NCBI RefSeq assembly: GCF_902464545.1
Contig: NZ_CABQJR010000004.1
Coordinates: 1 to 64,000 of the forward strand
Reading direction: 5' to 3'
Length of the DNA: 64,000 nucleotides
Origin: an uncultured Senegalimassilia sp.
GTDB lineage: Bacteria; Actinomycetota; Coriobacteriia; Coriobacteriales; Eggerthellaceae
In this document: in pieces, positions 33,311-42,312 of the stretch
Numbering within the stretch: the stretch's first letter is position 1
Layout: each line of letters begins with the position of its first letter
Program-made: the position numbers and the translations under genes
Notes under the pieces: model-generated
Told to the model about the DNA's origin: nothing
Seen by the model: only the letters and a program-made list of their open reading frames with translations
The model's database searches: none

Positions 33311-33754
33311 ATGGCCGAGAACATCGAGATGCCGCAGGAAGTGGCTAGCGACCCCGTGCAAGCCGCCATCTGGGAGCAGCTGACCGCGAGGCGCACGTTC
33401 GCGCAGGAGGATGCGCCGACGCTGGCGCTGCTCTGCTACTGGCACGCCGTGGCGAACCAGGCACGCGAGGCCATGGCCCTCGGTAACAACGAGATCGAAA
33501 TACTCGACGCCACCGCATACAAGCCGATCAGGGGCAAGGGCGGCAAGCGGCTCAAGATGATGCGCAAGAATCCGGCGCTGACCGTACTGAAGGAGGCCAG
33601 CACCGAAATCAGGGCGCTGTCAGACCAGCTCGGCCTGTCCAAGTCGGCCCGCAACGTCACGGTGCAGCAGGCGCGACCCGCGAGCTCCCACGGCAAGCTG
33701 CTCACGCTCATGTTCGACGACCGCGAGACGCGTGCCAAGGCGGCAGGCGCGTGA
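33311..33754 (+). CDS. terS: Terminase small subunit (P27 family)
   Basis: 147 aa. APTLALLCYWHAVANQAREA with RKNPALTVLKEASTEIRALS and LGLSKSARNVT is the P27-type pattern. It recognises phage DNA for packaging. Good site (GAAGGAGG) upstream. Confidence 0.88.
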   Translation: MAENIEMPQEVASDPVQAAIWEQLTARRTFAQEDAPTLALLCYWHAVANQAREAMALGNNEIEILDATAYKPIRGKGGKRLKMMRKNPALTVLKEASTEIRALSDQLGLSKSARNVTVQQARPASSHGKLLTLMFDDRETRAKAAGA

Positions 33755-35175
33755 TGCAGGCGAGGCAGACCCCGACATACGAGGCGAACATCCCAGAAAG
33801 GCTCGACGGAGACGGCCCCATGGCGGCAGAACTGGCATCCGCGTACTTCGGCGACCCGCTGCCGTGGCAGCCACACCTGCTCGATGCCATGCTCGCCCGC
33901 GACGGACGCGACAAGTACCTGCTGCGCTCGATCGGCATATCCATCCCGCGACAAAATGGCAAGAGCTGGGACGTTCGCGCCCGCTGCTTCCATGGCGCCC
34001 TCAACGGCGAGAAGATTCTGTACACATGCCAGCACGGCGACACCTCAGACCAGATGTTCCAGGAGCTTTCAAGGCCATTCGAGGACGAGGACGAGCCTGA
34101 GCTTAACGACCTGCTGCTCGCCGTGCGCAAGACCAACGGCCAGCAGGCCATCAAACTCAAGAACGGCGGTCTTATCCGCTTCACCACGCGCACCGACTCG
34201 CTGGCGCGAGGCAAGACCTACGACGTGCTTATCTACGACGAGGCGCAGGAGCTTACTGACAAGCAGCAGGCGGCTTCGCTGCCCGCCATATCGGCAGGGT
34301 CGAAGCACAACCCGCAGACGATCTACCTGGGCACGCCGCCAGCCCCCGACAACGTGGGCACGGTGTTCCGCGACCTCCACGAGGACGTTCACAACGGCAG
34401 GTCTGAGATGGGATGGATCGAGTGGGGCGCTACAGAGATCGGCGACGTGCACGACGAGTCGCGATGGTTCGAGTACAACCCGTCTCTCGGCACGATCCTC
34501 GACATAGAGGCCGTACGCGGCGAGTCCGAGCAGATGCAGCCCGACGTCTTCGCGCGTGAGCGCCTTGGCTGGTGGAGCCCAATCGGCGGAGCCGACTCAT
34601 ACGCGCTTTCGAGCGCCAAGTGGAAGGCGTGCGAGGTGGCGGGGCCGATGCAGGGAGGCAAGCTCGCGTTCGGCGTGAAGTTCTCGCCCGACGGGTCGCG
34701 CGTTGCCGTGTCCTGGGCGAAGGCGGAGCGCGGTGCCGGCTCCTACGTCGAGCTTTACGACCTCATGGGCGCTGAGGGCGGCACTGTCGGCATATCCGAC
34801 ATGCTGCTACGCAACCGCGAGGAGATCGCGTGCGTCTGCATCGACGGAAAGAGCGGAGCGGACGCGCTGAAGCAGCGGCTTCTTGACGGCAGGATGCCGA
34901 AGTCGGCGATCGTCATGGGCAGCACCGCGATCGTTCAGGCTGCTGCGACGATGCTGGCCGACGAGGTTAATGCCAGGACGACGAGCCACATCGAGTCGCC
35001 CGCGTTGGACGATTCCGCAACGAAGTCGATCAAGCGCGACGTAGGGCGCGACGGCTGGGGCTTCGGTGACGGCCCCGACTCTTCATCAGCGCCGATCGAG
35101 AGCGCATCGCTGGCCCTATGGGCGGCGAGGACAACCAAGAGAGACCCGAGACGTAAACAGGAGGCAAGCTTCTGA
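33751..35175 (+). CDS. terL: Terminase large subunit
   Basis: 474 aa from GTG 33751 (or ATG 33754). Walker A-like SIPRQNGKSW, Walker B VLIYDEAQEL and a C-terminal RNase H-like nuclease with CVCIDGKSGADALKQRL. The motor pumps DNA into the prohead and cuts it. Overlaps terS. Confidence 0.95.
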   Translation: MMQARQTPTYEANIPERLDGDGPMAAELASAYFGDPLPWQPHLLDAMLARDGRDKYLLRSIGISIPRQNGKSWDVRARCFHGALNGEKILYTCQHGDTSDQMFQELSRPFEDEDEPELNDLLLAVRKTNGQQAIKLKNGGLIRFTTRTDSLARGKTYDVLIYDEAQELTDKQQAASLPAISAGSKHNPQTIYLGTPPAPDNVGTVFRDLHEDVHNGRSEMGWIEWGATEIGDVHDESRWFEYNPSLGTILDIEAVRGESEQMQPDVFARERLGWWSPIGGADSYALSSAKWKACEVAGPMQGGKLAFGVKFSPDGSRVAVSWAKAERGAGSYVELYDLMGAEGGTVGISDMLLRNREEIACVCIDGKSGADALKQRLLDGRMPKSAIVMGSTAIVQAAATMLADEVNARTTSHIESPALDDSATKSIKRDVGRDGWGFGDGPDSSSAPIESASLALWAARTTKRDPRRKQEASF

Positions 35176-36602
35176 TGGCAGCAGTGAACATGGAACTGGC
35201 CGGACAGGTCGCGGCGGCGGAAGGCCTGCGACACGAGGACAAGGCGCTCGTGCGCGAGCTTATGGACACGTGGCGCACCCACCGATCCCGCAACATGTTG
35301 CGGGAGGACTATTACCTCGGACACATCGGCGTCAAAGACCTGGGCATCGCCATGCCGAAAGCCCTCGCCAAGAAGATCAACCCGCGCGTTGATTGGCCCA
35401 AGAAAGCGGTGCACGCCCTGGCAGATCGCTCGGTGTTCAACGGCTTCACTGCCGACGACGAGGCCGTTACCATGCAGCTGCGCGACATATGCGCCGACAA
35501 CCAGCTCGAAGCGCTCTACCGCAAGAACCTTATCGGTGAGCTGAAGCACTGCTGCGGCTTCTGGACTGTCACGGACGGCGGCGGCAAGCCCATCATCTCA
35601 GCGTACCCGGCAACCGCAGCGGCGGCGATCTGGGACGACGCGCAGAAGCGCATCAAGGCCGGTCTCGTTGTGGCCGAGTCGAAGAAGATGCCAGGCGACA
35701 CCGAGCGCGTGCCGACCGTCGTGCACCTGCTCACGGAGGACGCGCTGGTGGTGCTTACGCGCGGCAGCGGCCACTGGGTGGCCGACTACATGGAGCACGG
35801 CATGGGTCGCTGTCTCATGGAGCCCATGCCATACGATGCCACGCTCGAGCGACCGTTCGGCTCCTCGCGCATCAGTCGTTCGGTCATGAGCATCACAGAC
35901 GACGCCATACGCCAACGTGCCCGCATGGAGGTGGCGTCTGAGTCCGCGACGCTGCCGCAGACTTGGCTGCTCGGCACCTACAAGAAGATGATCAACGGGC
36001 AGAACAAGTACGACGCGTCGATGGGCGCGGTCAACGAGATCACCAAAGACATTGACGGAGACTCGCCGACCGTGTGGCAGTCGGCCCAGTTGCAGATGGC
36101 GCCGCTCACCGAGTACCTGCGCCAGCTAGCATGCCAAATGTCGGCGGTCACCAACGTTCCGGTGTCTTTCTTTGGCGTGAGCAATGACAACCCATCCTCC
36201 TCGGATGCTATCGCAGCATCGCTCGAACCGCTCGTGATTGACGCCAAGAACCTCAACCGCGAGAATGGCAACGCCTTGCGCAACGTGGCCTACATGGCGC
36301 TCGCCGTGGCGAACGGCACGGACTACGAGACCGAGCGCGATGCCGGCTACAACCTCAACCCGCGCTTCATGTCCCCGGCCTACCCGTCGATCGTGAGCCT
36401 GTCCGATGCCGCGCTGAAGCAGGTGCAGGGCCTGCCGAAACTCGCCAACTCCGACGTGATGCTCGAAATGCTCGACTACACAGACGAGCAGATCCAGCGC
36501 ATCAACAGCGACAACAAGAAGGCGCAGGCGAACGCCGCCGTGGCCTCGCTGTTCGAGCCGAAGGAGGGCGAGGATGGCGGAGATACCTCGCAGCCTGCTT
36601 AA
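35175..36602 (+). CDS. Portal protein (SPP1 gp6-like)
   Basis: 475 aa. NMLREDYYLGHIGVKDLGIA at the N-terminus, then SVFNGFTADD and VSFFGVSNDNPSSSDAIAAS, the conserved portal stretch. Forms the dodecameric gate for DNA at one vertex. Adjacent to terL and the MuF gene, as expected. Confidence 0.92.
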   Translation: MAAVNMELAGQVAAAEGLRHEDKALVRELMDTWRTHRSRNMLREDYYLGHIGVKDLGIAMPKALAKKINPRVDWPKKAVHALADRSVFNGFTADDEAVTMQLRDICADNQLEALYRKNLIGELKHCCGFWTVTDGGGKPIISAYPATAAAAIWDDAQKRIKAGLVVAESKKMPGDTERVPTVVHLLTEDALVVLTRGSGHWVADYMEHGMGRCLMEPMPYDATLERPFGSSRISRSVMSITDDAIRQRARMEVASESATLPQTWLLGTYKKMINGQNKYDASMGAVNEITKDIDGDSPTVWQSAQLQMAPLTEYLRQLACQMSAVTNVPVSFFGVSNDNPSSSDAIAASLEPLVIDAKNLNRENGNALRNVAYMALAVANGTDYETERDAGYNLNPRFMSPAYPSIVSLSDAALKQVQGLPKLANSDVMLEMLDYTDEQIQRINSDNKKAQANAAVASLFEPKEGEDGGDTSQPA

Positions 36603-37827
36603 CGAGCTTACGGACGAAATCAACACGCTATCTGGAAGGGCGCAGCGCCAAGCCAGCGACGCGCTCACCCGCTTGGTGGCCGACTGGGAGGCGAGCGGGA
36701 ACGGCGACATAGCGGCGCTGAGAGAGGCAACCTACGAGGTGATCGAGACGGCTTGCGGCTACTATGCAGACACCGTTGCGGCTGGCCGCGCCGCCGAGTT
36801 CTACGACGCCGTGCGCAAGGCGCAGGACGCGCCCGGGAAGTACGCCGCCGTCGCCGAGTCGCTGCGCGACCCCCAGGCGACGTACGGCTCGGTGAAGGCG
36901 TTCATGGTAAGCGTGGTGAAACAGGAAGCCACCGACCTATTCGTGGCCGCGTGCGTTCGTCGCCTCGATGCAGAGATCCGCAAGGCCGCGAACATGTGCG
37001 TGGCGCACAACGCCTCCAAAGACCCGGCGAAGCCGAGGTACGCACGCGTGCCGTCTGGCGAGACGTGCGGCTTCTGCCTCATGCTCTCCTCGTTCGGCTT
37101 CAACTACAAGACGAAGGAGGCTGCGAGCCACTCACACCCCAAGTGCGACTGCCGCGTCGTGCCGAGCTTCGGCAAGGGGCCGAAGGTCAAGGGATACGAC
37201 CCAGACGGTATGTATGACAGGTTCAACGAGTGCATGGACACGCTCGGCGGGCGCAACGGCATACGCTCAGATTGGGATGCCTTGCCCGATGCCGAGCGCG
37301 AGGCGTACATCAAGGAGCATGGCGGAAAAGCCAGGAAGGCGTTCGACAAGTACGTGAACAAGCGCATGGTCGAGGAGATCGAGACCAGAGACCCAAAATG
37401 GTACGCAACTGGCACGGAACCAAAAATCGGATTTGTCAGCAAAGGGGTGGAGAAGCGGGCTACCAAAGCGGAAATAGGAACAGCGAAGAGGCTGGCGCAT
37501 CACGGCGTTGCCCCGACGTTCATCCAAGATTACAGATGGGTTCAGGAAGATGGGAGAAAGCGCAAAGTCGGGCTTTCAGACCTAAAAAACGGAATCGAAA
37601 TCAAGACAATCGGAACGTCTGGAAACGCATGGGGCGCAATGAAGAACTACCTTGACAGCACGGCTGGAAAGGAGGGCGTCAAGTGCATGGTCGTTGACAA
37701 CTCCGTATCCGAGCGAATAGACGACAATGCACTAATATCAGCGGCAAAGGATCTCGCGCCTAAGTACCCAAAGGTCGCGCATGTGCGCCTGCTGCTAAAG
37801 GATGGCAGGTACATAGCTGTCAAATAA
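36574..37827 (+). CDS. MuF-like minor head protein fused to a PD-(D/E)XK nuclease toxin-like domain
   Basis: 417 aa. Residues 1-210 are a head morphogenesis domain with the Cys/His set ETCGFC (Cys165, Cys168) and HSHPKCDCR (about 187-195). After a basic linker, residues 295-417 form a separate domain with Glu300 (EIGTAKRLA), Asp336 (GLSDL), Glu342 and Lys344 (EIK), which fits a PD-(D/E)XK nuclease of the CdiA C-terminal tRNase type. This part is visibly AT-richer than the rest. MuF proteins with toxin tips are a known phage toxin class; no immunity gene follows. The role as injected or inter-phage toxin is inferred. Confidence 0.82.
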   Translation: MAEIPRSLLNELTDEINTLSGRAQRQASDALTRLVADWEASGNGDIAALREATYEVIETACGYYADTVAAGRAAEFYDAVRKAQDAPGKYAAVAESLRDPQATYGSVKAFMVSVVKQEATDLFVAACVRRLDAEIRKAANMCVAHNASKDPAKPRYARVPSGETCGFCLMLSSFGFNYKTKEAASHSHPKCDCRVVPSFGKGPKVKGYDPDGMYDRFNECMDTLGGRNGIRSDWDALPDAEREAYIKEHGGKARKAFDKYVNKRMVEEIETRDPKWYATGTEPKIGFVSKGVEKRATKAEIGTAKRLAHHGVAPTFIQDYRWVQEDGRKRKVGLSDLKNGIEIKTIGTSGNAWGAMKNYLDSTAGKEGVKCMVVDNSVSERIDDNALISAAKDLAPKYPKVAHVRLLLKDGRYIAVK

Positions 37828-37830
37828 AAA

Positions 37831-37876
37831 GGAACGGCACCGAAAACCTCAAAAGTAGAGGGCAGCATGCCGTTCC
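37831..37876 (+). ncRNA. Structured hairpin after the MuF toxin gene
   Basis: A perfect 9-bp outer stem GGAACGGCA / TGCCGTTCC encloses an inner CCTC / GAGG stem with an A-rich loop. It starts three bases after the stop codon. No T-run follows, so it is not a simple terminator. Confidence 0.4.
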
Positions 37877-37907
37877 ATCAACAGATTATACCAGTGCAAA
37901 TAGGCAA

Positions 37908-37931
37908 GGGCCACCTACGGGTGGCCCTTTT
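37908..37931 (+). terminator. Terminator after packaging genes
   Basis: 8-bp stem GGGCCACC / GGTGGCCC, TACG loop, then TTTT. It could reduce read-through into the capsid genes. At 37940-37960 a partial copy of the late element (ATCTCACG) follows. Confidence 0.8.
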
Positions 37932-38051
37932 CATGCCGAATCTCACGCTCATAAGAAACTGTCGCGGACGGGCCGCACGGCCCAACTAACGAACCGTTGA
38001 GCAGCCGCACGGCAGCTCAGGCGTGCCGCACGGCACGGGAAAGGACGCGAC

Positions 38052-38528
38052 ATGGCAGAGGCAAACGAACCCACACAAGCACCAGGAGCAGAAGGCGGAG
38101 ATGGCGCCAACCAGGAGCCGCCCGTCGACTACAAGGCGCTGTACGAGGCCGAGAAGAAGCACTCGCGCGAGTGGGAGAAGAAGGCAAAGGCCAACAGAAC
38201 CGCAGCAGTGGCGCTTGAGGAGGCCAACAACGCGAACAAGACAGCCGAAGACCAGATCGCCGACCTCAAGAAGAGGCTCGACGACAAGGAGAAGGAAGAG
38301 AAGCGGTCGAAGATCGCGGCCAAGGTCGCGCAGGAGAAGGGCGTGCCGGCGAGCCTGATCGTCGGCGACGACGAGGAAAGCATGTCCAAGTGGGCAGACG
38401 ACATGCTCGCCGCGTTCAAGAAGCCGCCCGCGCCCAAGGTCGAGAAGCCGGGAAGCTTCCCGAAGCCAGGCGACGGCGACAAATCGGAGCTGCGCGACTT
38501 CACGCGCCAGCTCCTCGGTAACAACTAG
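38052..38528 (+). CDS. Scaffold protein (DUF4355-like)
   Basis: 158 aa, highly charged and coiled coil (ALYEAEKKHSREWEKKAKAN; KRLDDKEKEEKRSKIAAKVA), directly before the major capsid gene. These are the traits of phage scaffolds that guide capsid assembly. Confidence 0.85.
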   Translation: MAEANEPTQAPGAEGGDGANQEPPVDYKALYEAEKKHSREWEKKAKANRTAAVALEEANNANKTAEDQIADLKKRLDDKEKEEKRSKIAAKVAQEKGVPASLIVGDDEESMSKWADDMLAAFKKPPAPKVEKPGSFPKPGDGDKSELRDFTRQLLGNN

Positions 38529-38547
38529 AGACAAGTAAGGAGCCGAA

Positions 38548-39426
38548 ATGGCTAACGACACCAGCAAGGTCAAGCTCCCGCACAAGGTAGTGACCTCCAT
38601 CATCAACAAGGCGAAGGACACCTCCACCATCGCGGCGCTGTCCCCCAGCACCCCGCAGACGTTCTCCGACACCACCTACATCGTGTTCAACCCGACAACC
38701 GAGGCTGAGGTAGTTGCGGAGGGCGCGAAGAAGAGCGGTTCCGAGGTCTCCACCACGCCGATCGTCGCAAAGCGCGTGAAGGTGGTCACGACCACACGCG
38801 TCTCCGACGAGCTGCGCTGGGCCGACGAGGACAATCAGCTTGAGATCGTGACCAACATCATCGCCGACCAGACCGCCGCGATCGGTCGAGCGCTCGACTA
38901 CGTGGTCTACCACGCCGTGTCCCCCAAGACGGGCACCGCGCTCGATGGCTACACCGCGCTCACCGCAGGGGCCAACGCCGTAACCGCCTCGGCATCCGCG
39001 GTCGACGACATCGACGCGCTGGCCGATGCGCTTATCGACTACGACATCAACGGCTTCGCGCTCTCCCGCAAGTTCGCCGCAGACCTCCGCAAGCTGCGCA
39101 TTCCCGCCACCGGCCAGCGCCTCTACCCGGAGATCCCGCTGTCCCTCAACGTCGGCAACATCGACGGCATCCCCGCCGCGACCTCCGGCACCGTCAACGG
39201 TCGCCGCTGCAAGGCCGACCCGAAGGTGGCGGGCATCATGGGCGACTTCTCCACCATCAAGTGGGGCATGGTGCGCGACATGACCTCCGAGATCATCGAG
39301 TACGGCGACCCCGACAACACTGGTCAGGACCTGAAGGGATACAACCAGGTCGCGTACCGCACCGAGGCAGTCCTTGCCTACGCGGTTCTCGACCCCAAGG
39401 CCTTCGCCATCCTGAAGACGGCCTAG
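38548..39426 (+). CDS. Major capsid protein (HK97 fold)
   Basis: 292 aa. TTEAEVVAEGAKKSGSEVST, then VVTTTRVSDELRWADEDNQL, are typical of the P-loop/N-arm region of HK97-type capsids of Gram-positive phages, and the protein follows the scaffold gene. Strong GGAG upstream. Confidence 0.92.
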   Translation: MANDTSKVKLPHKVVTSIINKAKDTSTIAALSPSTPQTFSDTTYIVFNPTTEAEVVAEGAKKSGSEVSTTPIVAKRVKVVTTTRVSDELRWADEDNQLEIVTNIIADQTAAIGRALDYVVYHAVSPKTGTALDGYTALTAGANAVTASASAVDDIDALADALIDYDINGFALSRKFAADLRKLRIPATGQRLYPEIPLSLNVGNIDGIPAATSGTVNGRRCKADPKVAGIMGDFSTIKWGMVRDMTSEIIEYGDPDNTGQDLKGYNQVAYRTEAVLAYAVLDPKAFAILKTA

Positions 39427-39438
39427 GGGGCGGTAACC

Positions 39439-39720
39439 ATGGCGAACCTTGTGCAGAAGTTCATCGTCGAGGACGCATCCAAGGCATCCCCGATCCTCCC
39501 GCAGCACGTCTGCTTCGTGACCGCCGACGGCGAGCCTGTCGGCATCTCCAAACAGGCCGCAAACCCTGGTGCGAACCCGACCATCGCCAAGGTGGTCAAG
39601 TGCCTCGTCGACGCGGGCATGATGGCCGCGACCTCCGAGGCGTCCGAGCAGAAGGCCGGCGAGAATGCCGCGAAGCCGGTTGACTCCGGCAAGGCCGAAG
39701 AGCCTGCCAGCGAGGAGTAG
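39439..39720 (+). CDS. Hypothetical head-associated protein
   Basis: 93 aa. Starts MANLVQKFIVEDASKASPIL and ends in an acidic Ala/Glu tail. Position right after the capsid gene suggests a head decoration or head-fibre protein; no direct motif supports this. Confidence 0.55.
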   Translation: MANLVQKFIVEDASKASPILPQHVCFVTADGEPVGISKQAANPGANPTIAKVVKCLVDAGMMAATSEASEQKAGENAAKPVDSGKAEEPASEE

Positions 39721-39724
39721 GCGC

Positions 39725-40123
39725 ATGGAGCCGCTAGCGAGCATCGAAGACTACAGGGCGAGGTACGGCGACCCGGCCGACGAGGCACGCGCCGCGACCC
39801 TGCTCTCAGACGCGTCAGACCTGCTCATGAGCGCCTACGAATCAAACGTGGGCGACTACGAGCGTGGCAAGGTAGCCGCCTTCGACCGGTCTGCCGCAGC
39901 GGTGTGCTGCCTCGTGGTCAACAGGGTCTTGTCTGCGCCAGCAGCTCTGGCGGGTGCCATGCAGTACAGCCAGGGCGCAGGCGGCTACACGGCCAGCGTG
40001 TCGTACGGGTCTGCCCTCGGCGAGATGTACCTAGGAAAGACAGAGCTGAAGCGCCTCGGGCTGCTCGACCAGCGCATCGGGGCGCTCCAACCGGTTGGGA
40101 GTGATGCTGAATGGGACTCATAA
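39725..40123 (+). CDS. Head-tail connector (gp15/gp19-like)
   Basis: 132 aa. IEDYRARYGDPADEARAATL at the start, then a Ser/Gly stretch MQYSQGAGGYTASVSYGSAL, as in adaptor proteins that bind under the portal. Helical and in the expected place. Confidence 0.8.
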   Translation: MEPLASIEDYRARYGDPADEARAATLLSDASDLLMSAYESNVGDYERGKVAAFDRSAAAVCCLVVNRVLSAPAALAGAMQYSQGAGGYTASVSYGSALGEMYLGKTELKRLGLLDQRIGALQPVGSDAEWDS

Positions 40124-40449
40124 GCACCGAATCGGTGACGGTCGCAACACCCGTGGTCGAGTTCGATTCGCTCGGCGAGCCTATCGAGCGCGGCAGCGTG
40201 GACACCGCCATAGAGGGCGTGGTCGTGTGCCCGGGGGCCACGTCGGAGCTCGACGCATCGCGCCCCGACGGCGTTGAGGTCGCCTACACGCTGTGTTTCC
40301 CCAAGAGCTTTACCGCATCGCTCAAGGGGTGCCGCGTAAACGTTCGAGGCGCCGAGTACCGCGTCATAGGCGACCCGCAGCGCTACGACCCGGCAAACAC
40401 CCCCGGAGATTGGAACCTCACCGTGGAAGTGGGGCGCACCGATGGCTAA
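40111..40449 (+). CDS. Head closure / minor connector protein
   Basis: 112 aa, beta-rich (TAIEGVVVCPGATSELDASR; NVRGAEYRVIGDPQRYDPAN), similar in size and order to head-closure proteins. Overlaps the previous gene by 13 bases. Confidence 0.75.
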   Translation: MGLISTESVTVATPVVEFDSLGEPIERGSVDTAIEGVVVCPGATSELDASRPDGVEVAYTLCFPKSFTASLKGCRVNVRGAEYRVIGDPQRYDPANTPGDWNLTVEVGRTDG

Positions 40450-40732
40450 GTGCAAGGTGAAGTTCGAGTGGAAGGGCTGGAAGCGCGGCGGCTATGCCGA
40501 GGTTATGAACTCAGGCGCGGTGCAGGCGCTTCTCAAGAAGAAGGCAGACGCCGCAGCGGCATCGTGCAACTCGTCCTTCTCCCGGCACCCCGGCGAGGGT
40601 GCCGGCTACATAGTCCGCAAGTTCAAGGGCAAGCTCGCAAACGGCTTCGTGGTTGCTACGGCGACTCCGCACGCCCATGCGAGCGAGCGCAAGCACAACC
40701 GCCTCAGATCCATGTTCGGAGGCGGTGAGTGA
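40442..40732 (+). CDS. HK97 gp10-like head-tail protein
   Basis: 96 aa. ALLKKKADAAAASCNSSFSR, then KANGFVVATATPHAHASERK-like sequence, matches short gp10-type tail completion proteins. Overlaps neighbours. Confidence 0.7.
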   Translation: MAKCKVKFEWKGWKRGGYAEVMNSGAVQALLKKKADAAAASCNSSFSRHPGEGAGYIVRKFKGKLANGFVVATATPHAHASERKHNRLRSMFGGGE

Positions 40733-41073
40733 TGGACGCGGAGCGCATGGTGGCGCAGCGGCTCATGGACGAGACCGGCATCAAGACCGTGCTCGACGTG
40801 CCAGCCGACAGGCCCAGCGAGTTCATATCGGTGTCGCAGACCGGATCTAGCCGCAGCGGCTGCATCAACCGTGTGCAGCTCGTGGCGCAGTCATGGGCGA
40901 AGACCCGCAGACGCGCCGCAGAGATCGCCGAAGCCGTGGAGCACGCAGTGCCGAGTCTCATGGACGAGGAGTGCGTGTTCGAGGCCACGTGCGGAGACAC
41001 GTACCGCTGGGACGACCCAGACAGCCGCCAGCGCCGATACCAGACCAACGTAAACGTAACCATTTGCGAATAG
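40729..41073 (+). CDS. Tail terminator / completion protein
   Basis: 114 aa from GTG 40729 (ATG 40732 also possible). RPSEFISVSQTGSSRSGCIN then ADAETAEAVEHAVPSL-like helices and a beta end (YQTNVNVTI) suit tail terminator proteins, which stand just before the tube gene. Confidence 0.75.
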   Translation: MMDAERMVAQRLMDETGIKTVLDVPADRPSEFISVSQTGSSRSGCINRVQLVAQSWAKTRRRAAEIAEAVEHAVPSLMDEECVFEATCGDTYRWDDPDSRQRRYQTNVNVTICE

Positions 41074-41081
41074 GAGCCGAC

Positions 41082-41657
41082 ATGGCACTTTTCAAGAAAA
41101 ACGAGACCAAGAACGTCTCGTCCACCAAGGGCGTGAAGGGCGGATACATCTTCGTGGCCCCGACAGGCACCACCCTCCCCACCGACATTAAGACCAATCT
41201 CGCCGAAGCCTTCCTCAACCTCGGCTTCATCTCCGAGGATGGATACACCGAGTCCGAGGAGACCGACGCCAACGAGCTGAAGGACATGAACGGCGACCTC
41301 ATGGACTCCGCCACGACTTCGCGCGTGGAGTCCGCGAAGCTCACGCTCGCAGAGATTAAGGCACAGACCCTCAAGGTCATGTACGGCGCCGACAACGTGA
41401 CCGACCTCGACGGCGTTATCACTGTAGAGCACAACGGCAACAAGGACGAGGCGTGGTCGATCGTGCTCGAACTCGTGCTCAAGAACGGTCGCCGCTGGCG
41501 CAAGGTCGTGCCCGCCGCCAAGTCCTCTGAGCTTGATGACATCAAGCTCGCCGTGAGCGAGATTGCTGGGCGCCAAATCACGTTCAAGTACCTGGTCGAT
41601 AGCAACGGCAACACCTGTTACGACTACATCGAGTCAACCGAGACCAACAACGCCTAG
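41082..41657 (+). CDS. Major tail (tube) protein
   Basis: 191 aa. KGGYIFVAPTGTTLPTDIKT and FISEDGYTESEETDANELKD are typical of siphophage tube proteins, and the gene precedes the tail chaperones. Polymerises around the tape measure. Confidence 0.88.
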   Translation: MALFKKNETKNVSSTKGVKGGYIFVAPTGTTLPTDIKTNLAEAFLNLGFISEDGYTESEETDANELKDMNGDLMDSATTSRVESAKLTLAEIKAQTLKVMYGADNVTDLDGVITVEHNGNKDEAWSIVLELVLKNGRRWRKVVPAAKSSELDDIKLAVSEIAGRQITFKYLVDSNGNTCYDYIESTETNNA

Positions 41658-41668
41658 GGGGAAAGAGA

Positions 41669-41917
41669 ATGACCGAGATCACCTTTACCGTCGACGGCGT
41701 TGACGGCGAGTTCGCCGCAAACCTCGACGAGCTGAAGTCTTACAAAACCGTGAAGCAATTCGCCCGAAGCGAAACCGACCCGGCGGGGATGATGGACGCC
41801 ATGGAGCGCATCTTCATGGGTCGAGACGAGGAGTATATCGAAGCCCTCGGCGGAACGTCATACGACATGCGCCGCCTGTGCGACGCGGCCTTCGAGGCGG
41901 CAAAGACAAAAAACTAA
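41669..41917 (+). CDS. Tail assembly chaperone G
   Basis: 82 aa. TFTVDGVDGEFAANLDELKS at the start. It ends at TAA 41915-41917, just after a slippery AAAAAAC, so it is the unshifted product of the G/GT pair. Confidence 0.88.
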   Translation: MTEITFTVDGVDGEFAANLDELKSYKTVKQFARSETDPAGMMDAMERIFMGRDEEYIEALGGTSYDMRRLCDAAFEAAKTKN

Positions 41918-42312
41918 TAGGCTTCGCCAGCGACCTCGAGAACAGGCGCGGCGAAGCGATAGCAGACTTCCAGCAGTTCTACGGCATAGCCCTGCCATTG
42001 GATGGAGCGCCCGAAGACCTCGATCGGATGGCGCTCCTCTGGCAGCACCTCCCCGACAACTCGCGCCTCGCCAAGGCGCAGTACCCGCAACTCAGGTGGA
42101 GCACGGCCGACTACATGCTCTGGCGTATCGAGCACCAGCTTCGGTGCATCGCCTGGGGCATGGCCGACAAGAAGGACAGGAGCACGGAGCCTCCCGAGCC
42201 AATCAAGACGCCGGCGCAGCTCGCAGAGCTTGAGCGTCACCGCGCGAACGCGCTGGAAGCCAAGGAAGAGATAGACAAGATCCTGGGGATAGGAGGGGAA
42301 GATGGCGACTAG
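41669..42312 (+). CDS. Tail assembly chaperone GT, -1 frameshift product
   Basis: About 214 aa in total: 82 residues of G, then 132 residues from 41914 in the -1 frame (LIGFASDLENRRGEAIADFQ, then RWSTADYMLWRIEHQLRCIA). The downstream frame has no convincing start with a ribosome site of its own. G and GT at a set ratio coat the tape measure during tail assembly. Confidence 0.88.
41908..41914 (+). promoter_or_regulatory. Programmed -1 frameshift site
   Basis: A AAA AAC in the correct frame (ACA AAA AAC TAA), with the stop codon directly behind it. Slippage gives AAA AAA CTA ATA GGC. Confidence 0.9.

Noticed and set aside
37647..37868. Minus-strand 73-aa frame under the toxin tip as an immunity gene
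   Set aside because: No ribosome site, antisense to a strong coding region, and composition of a shadow frame.
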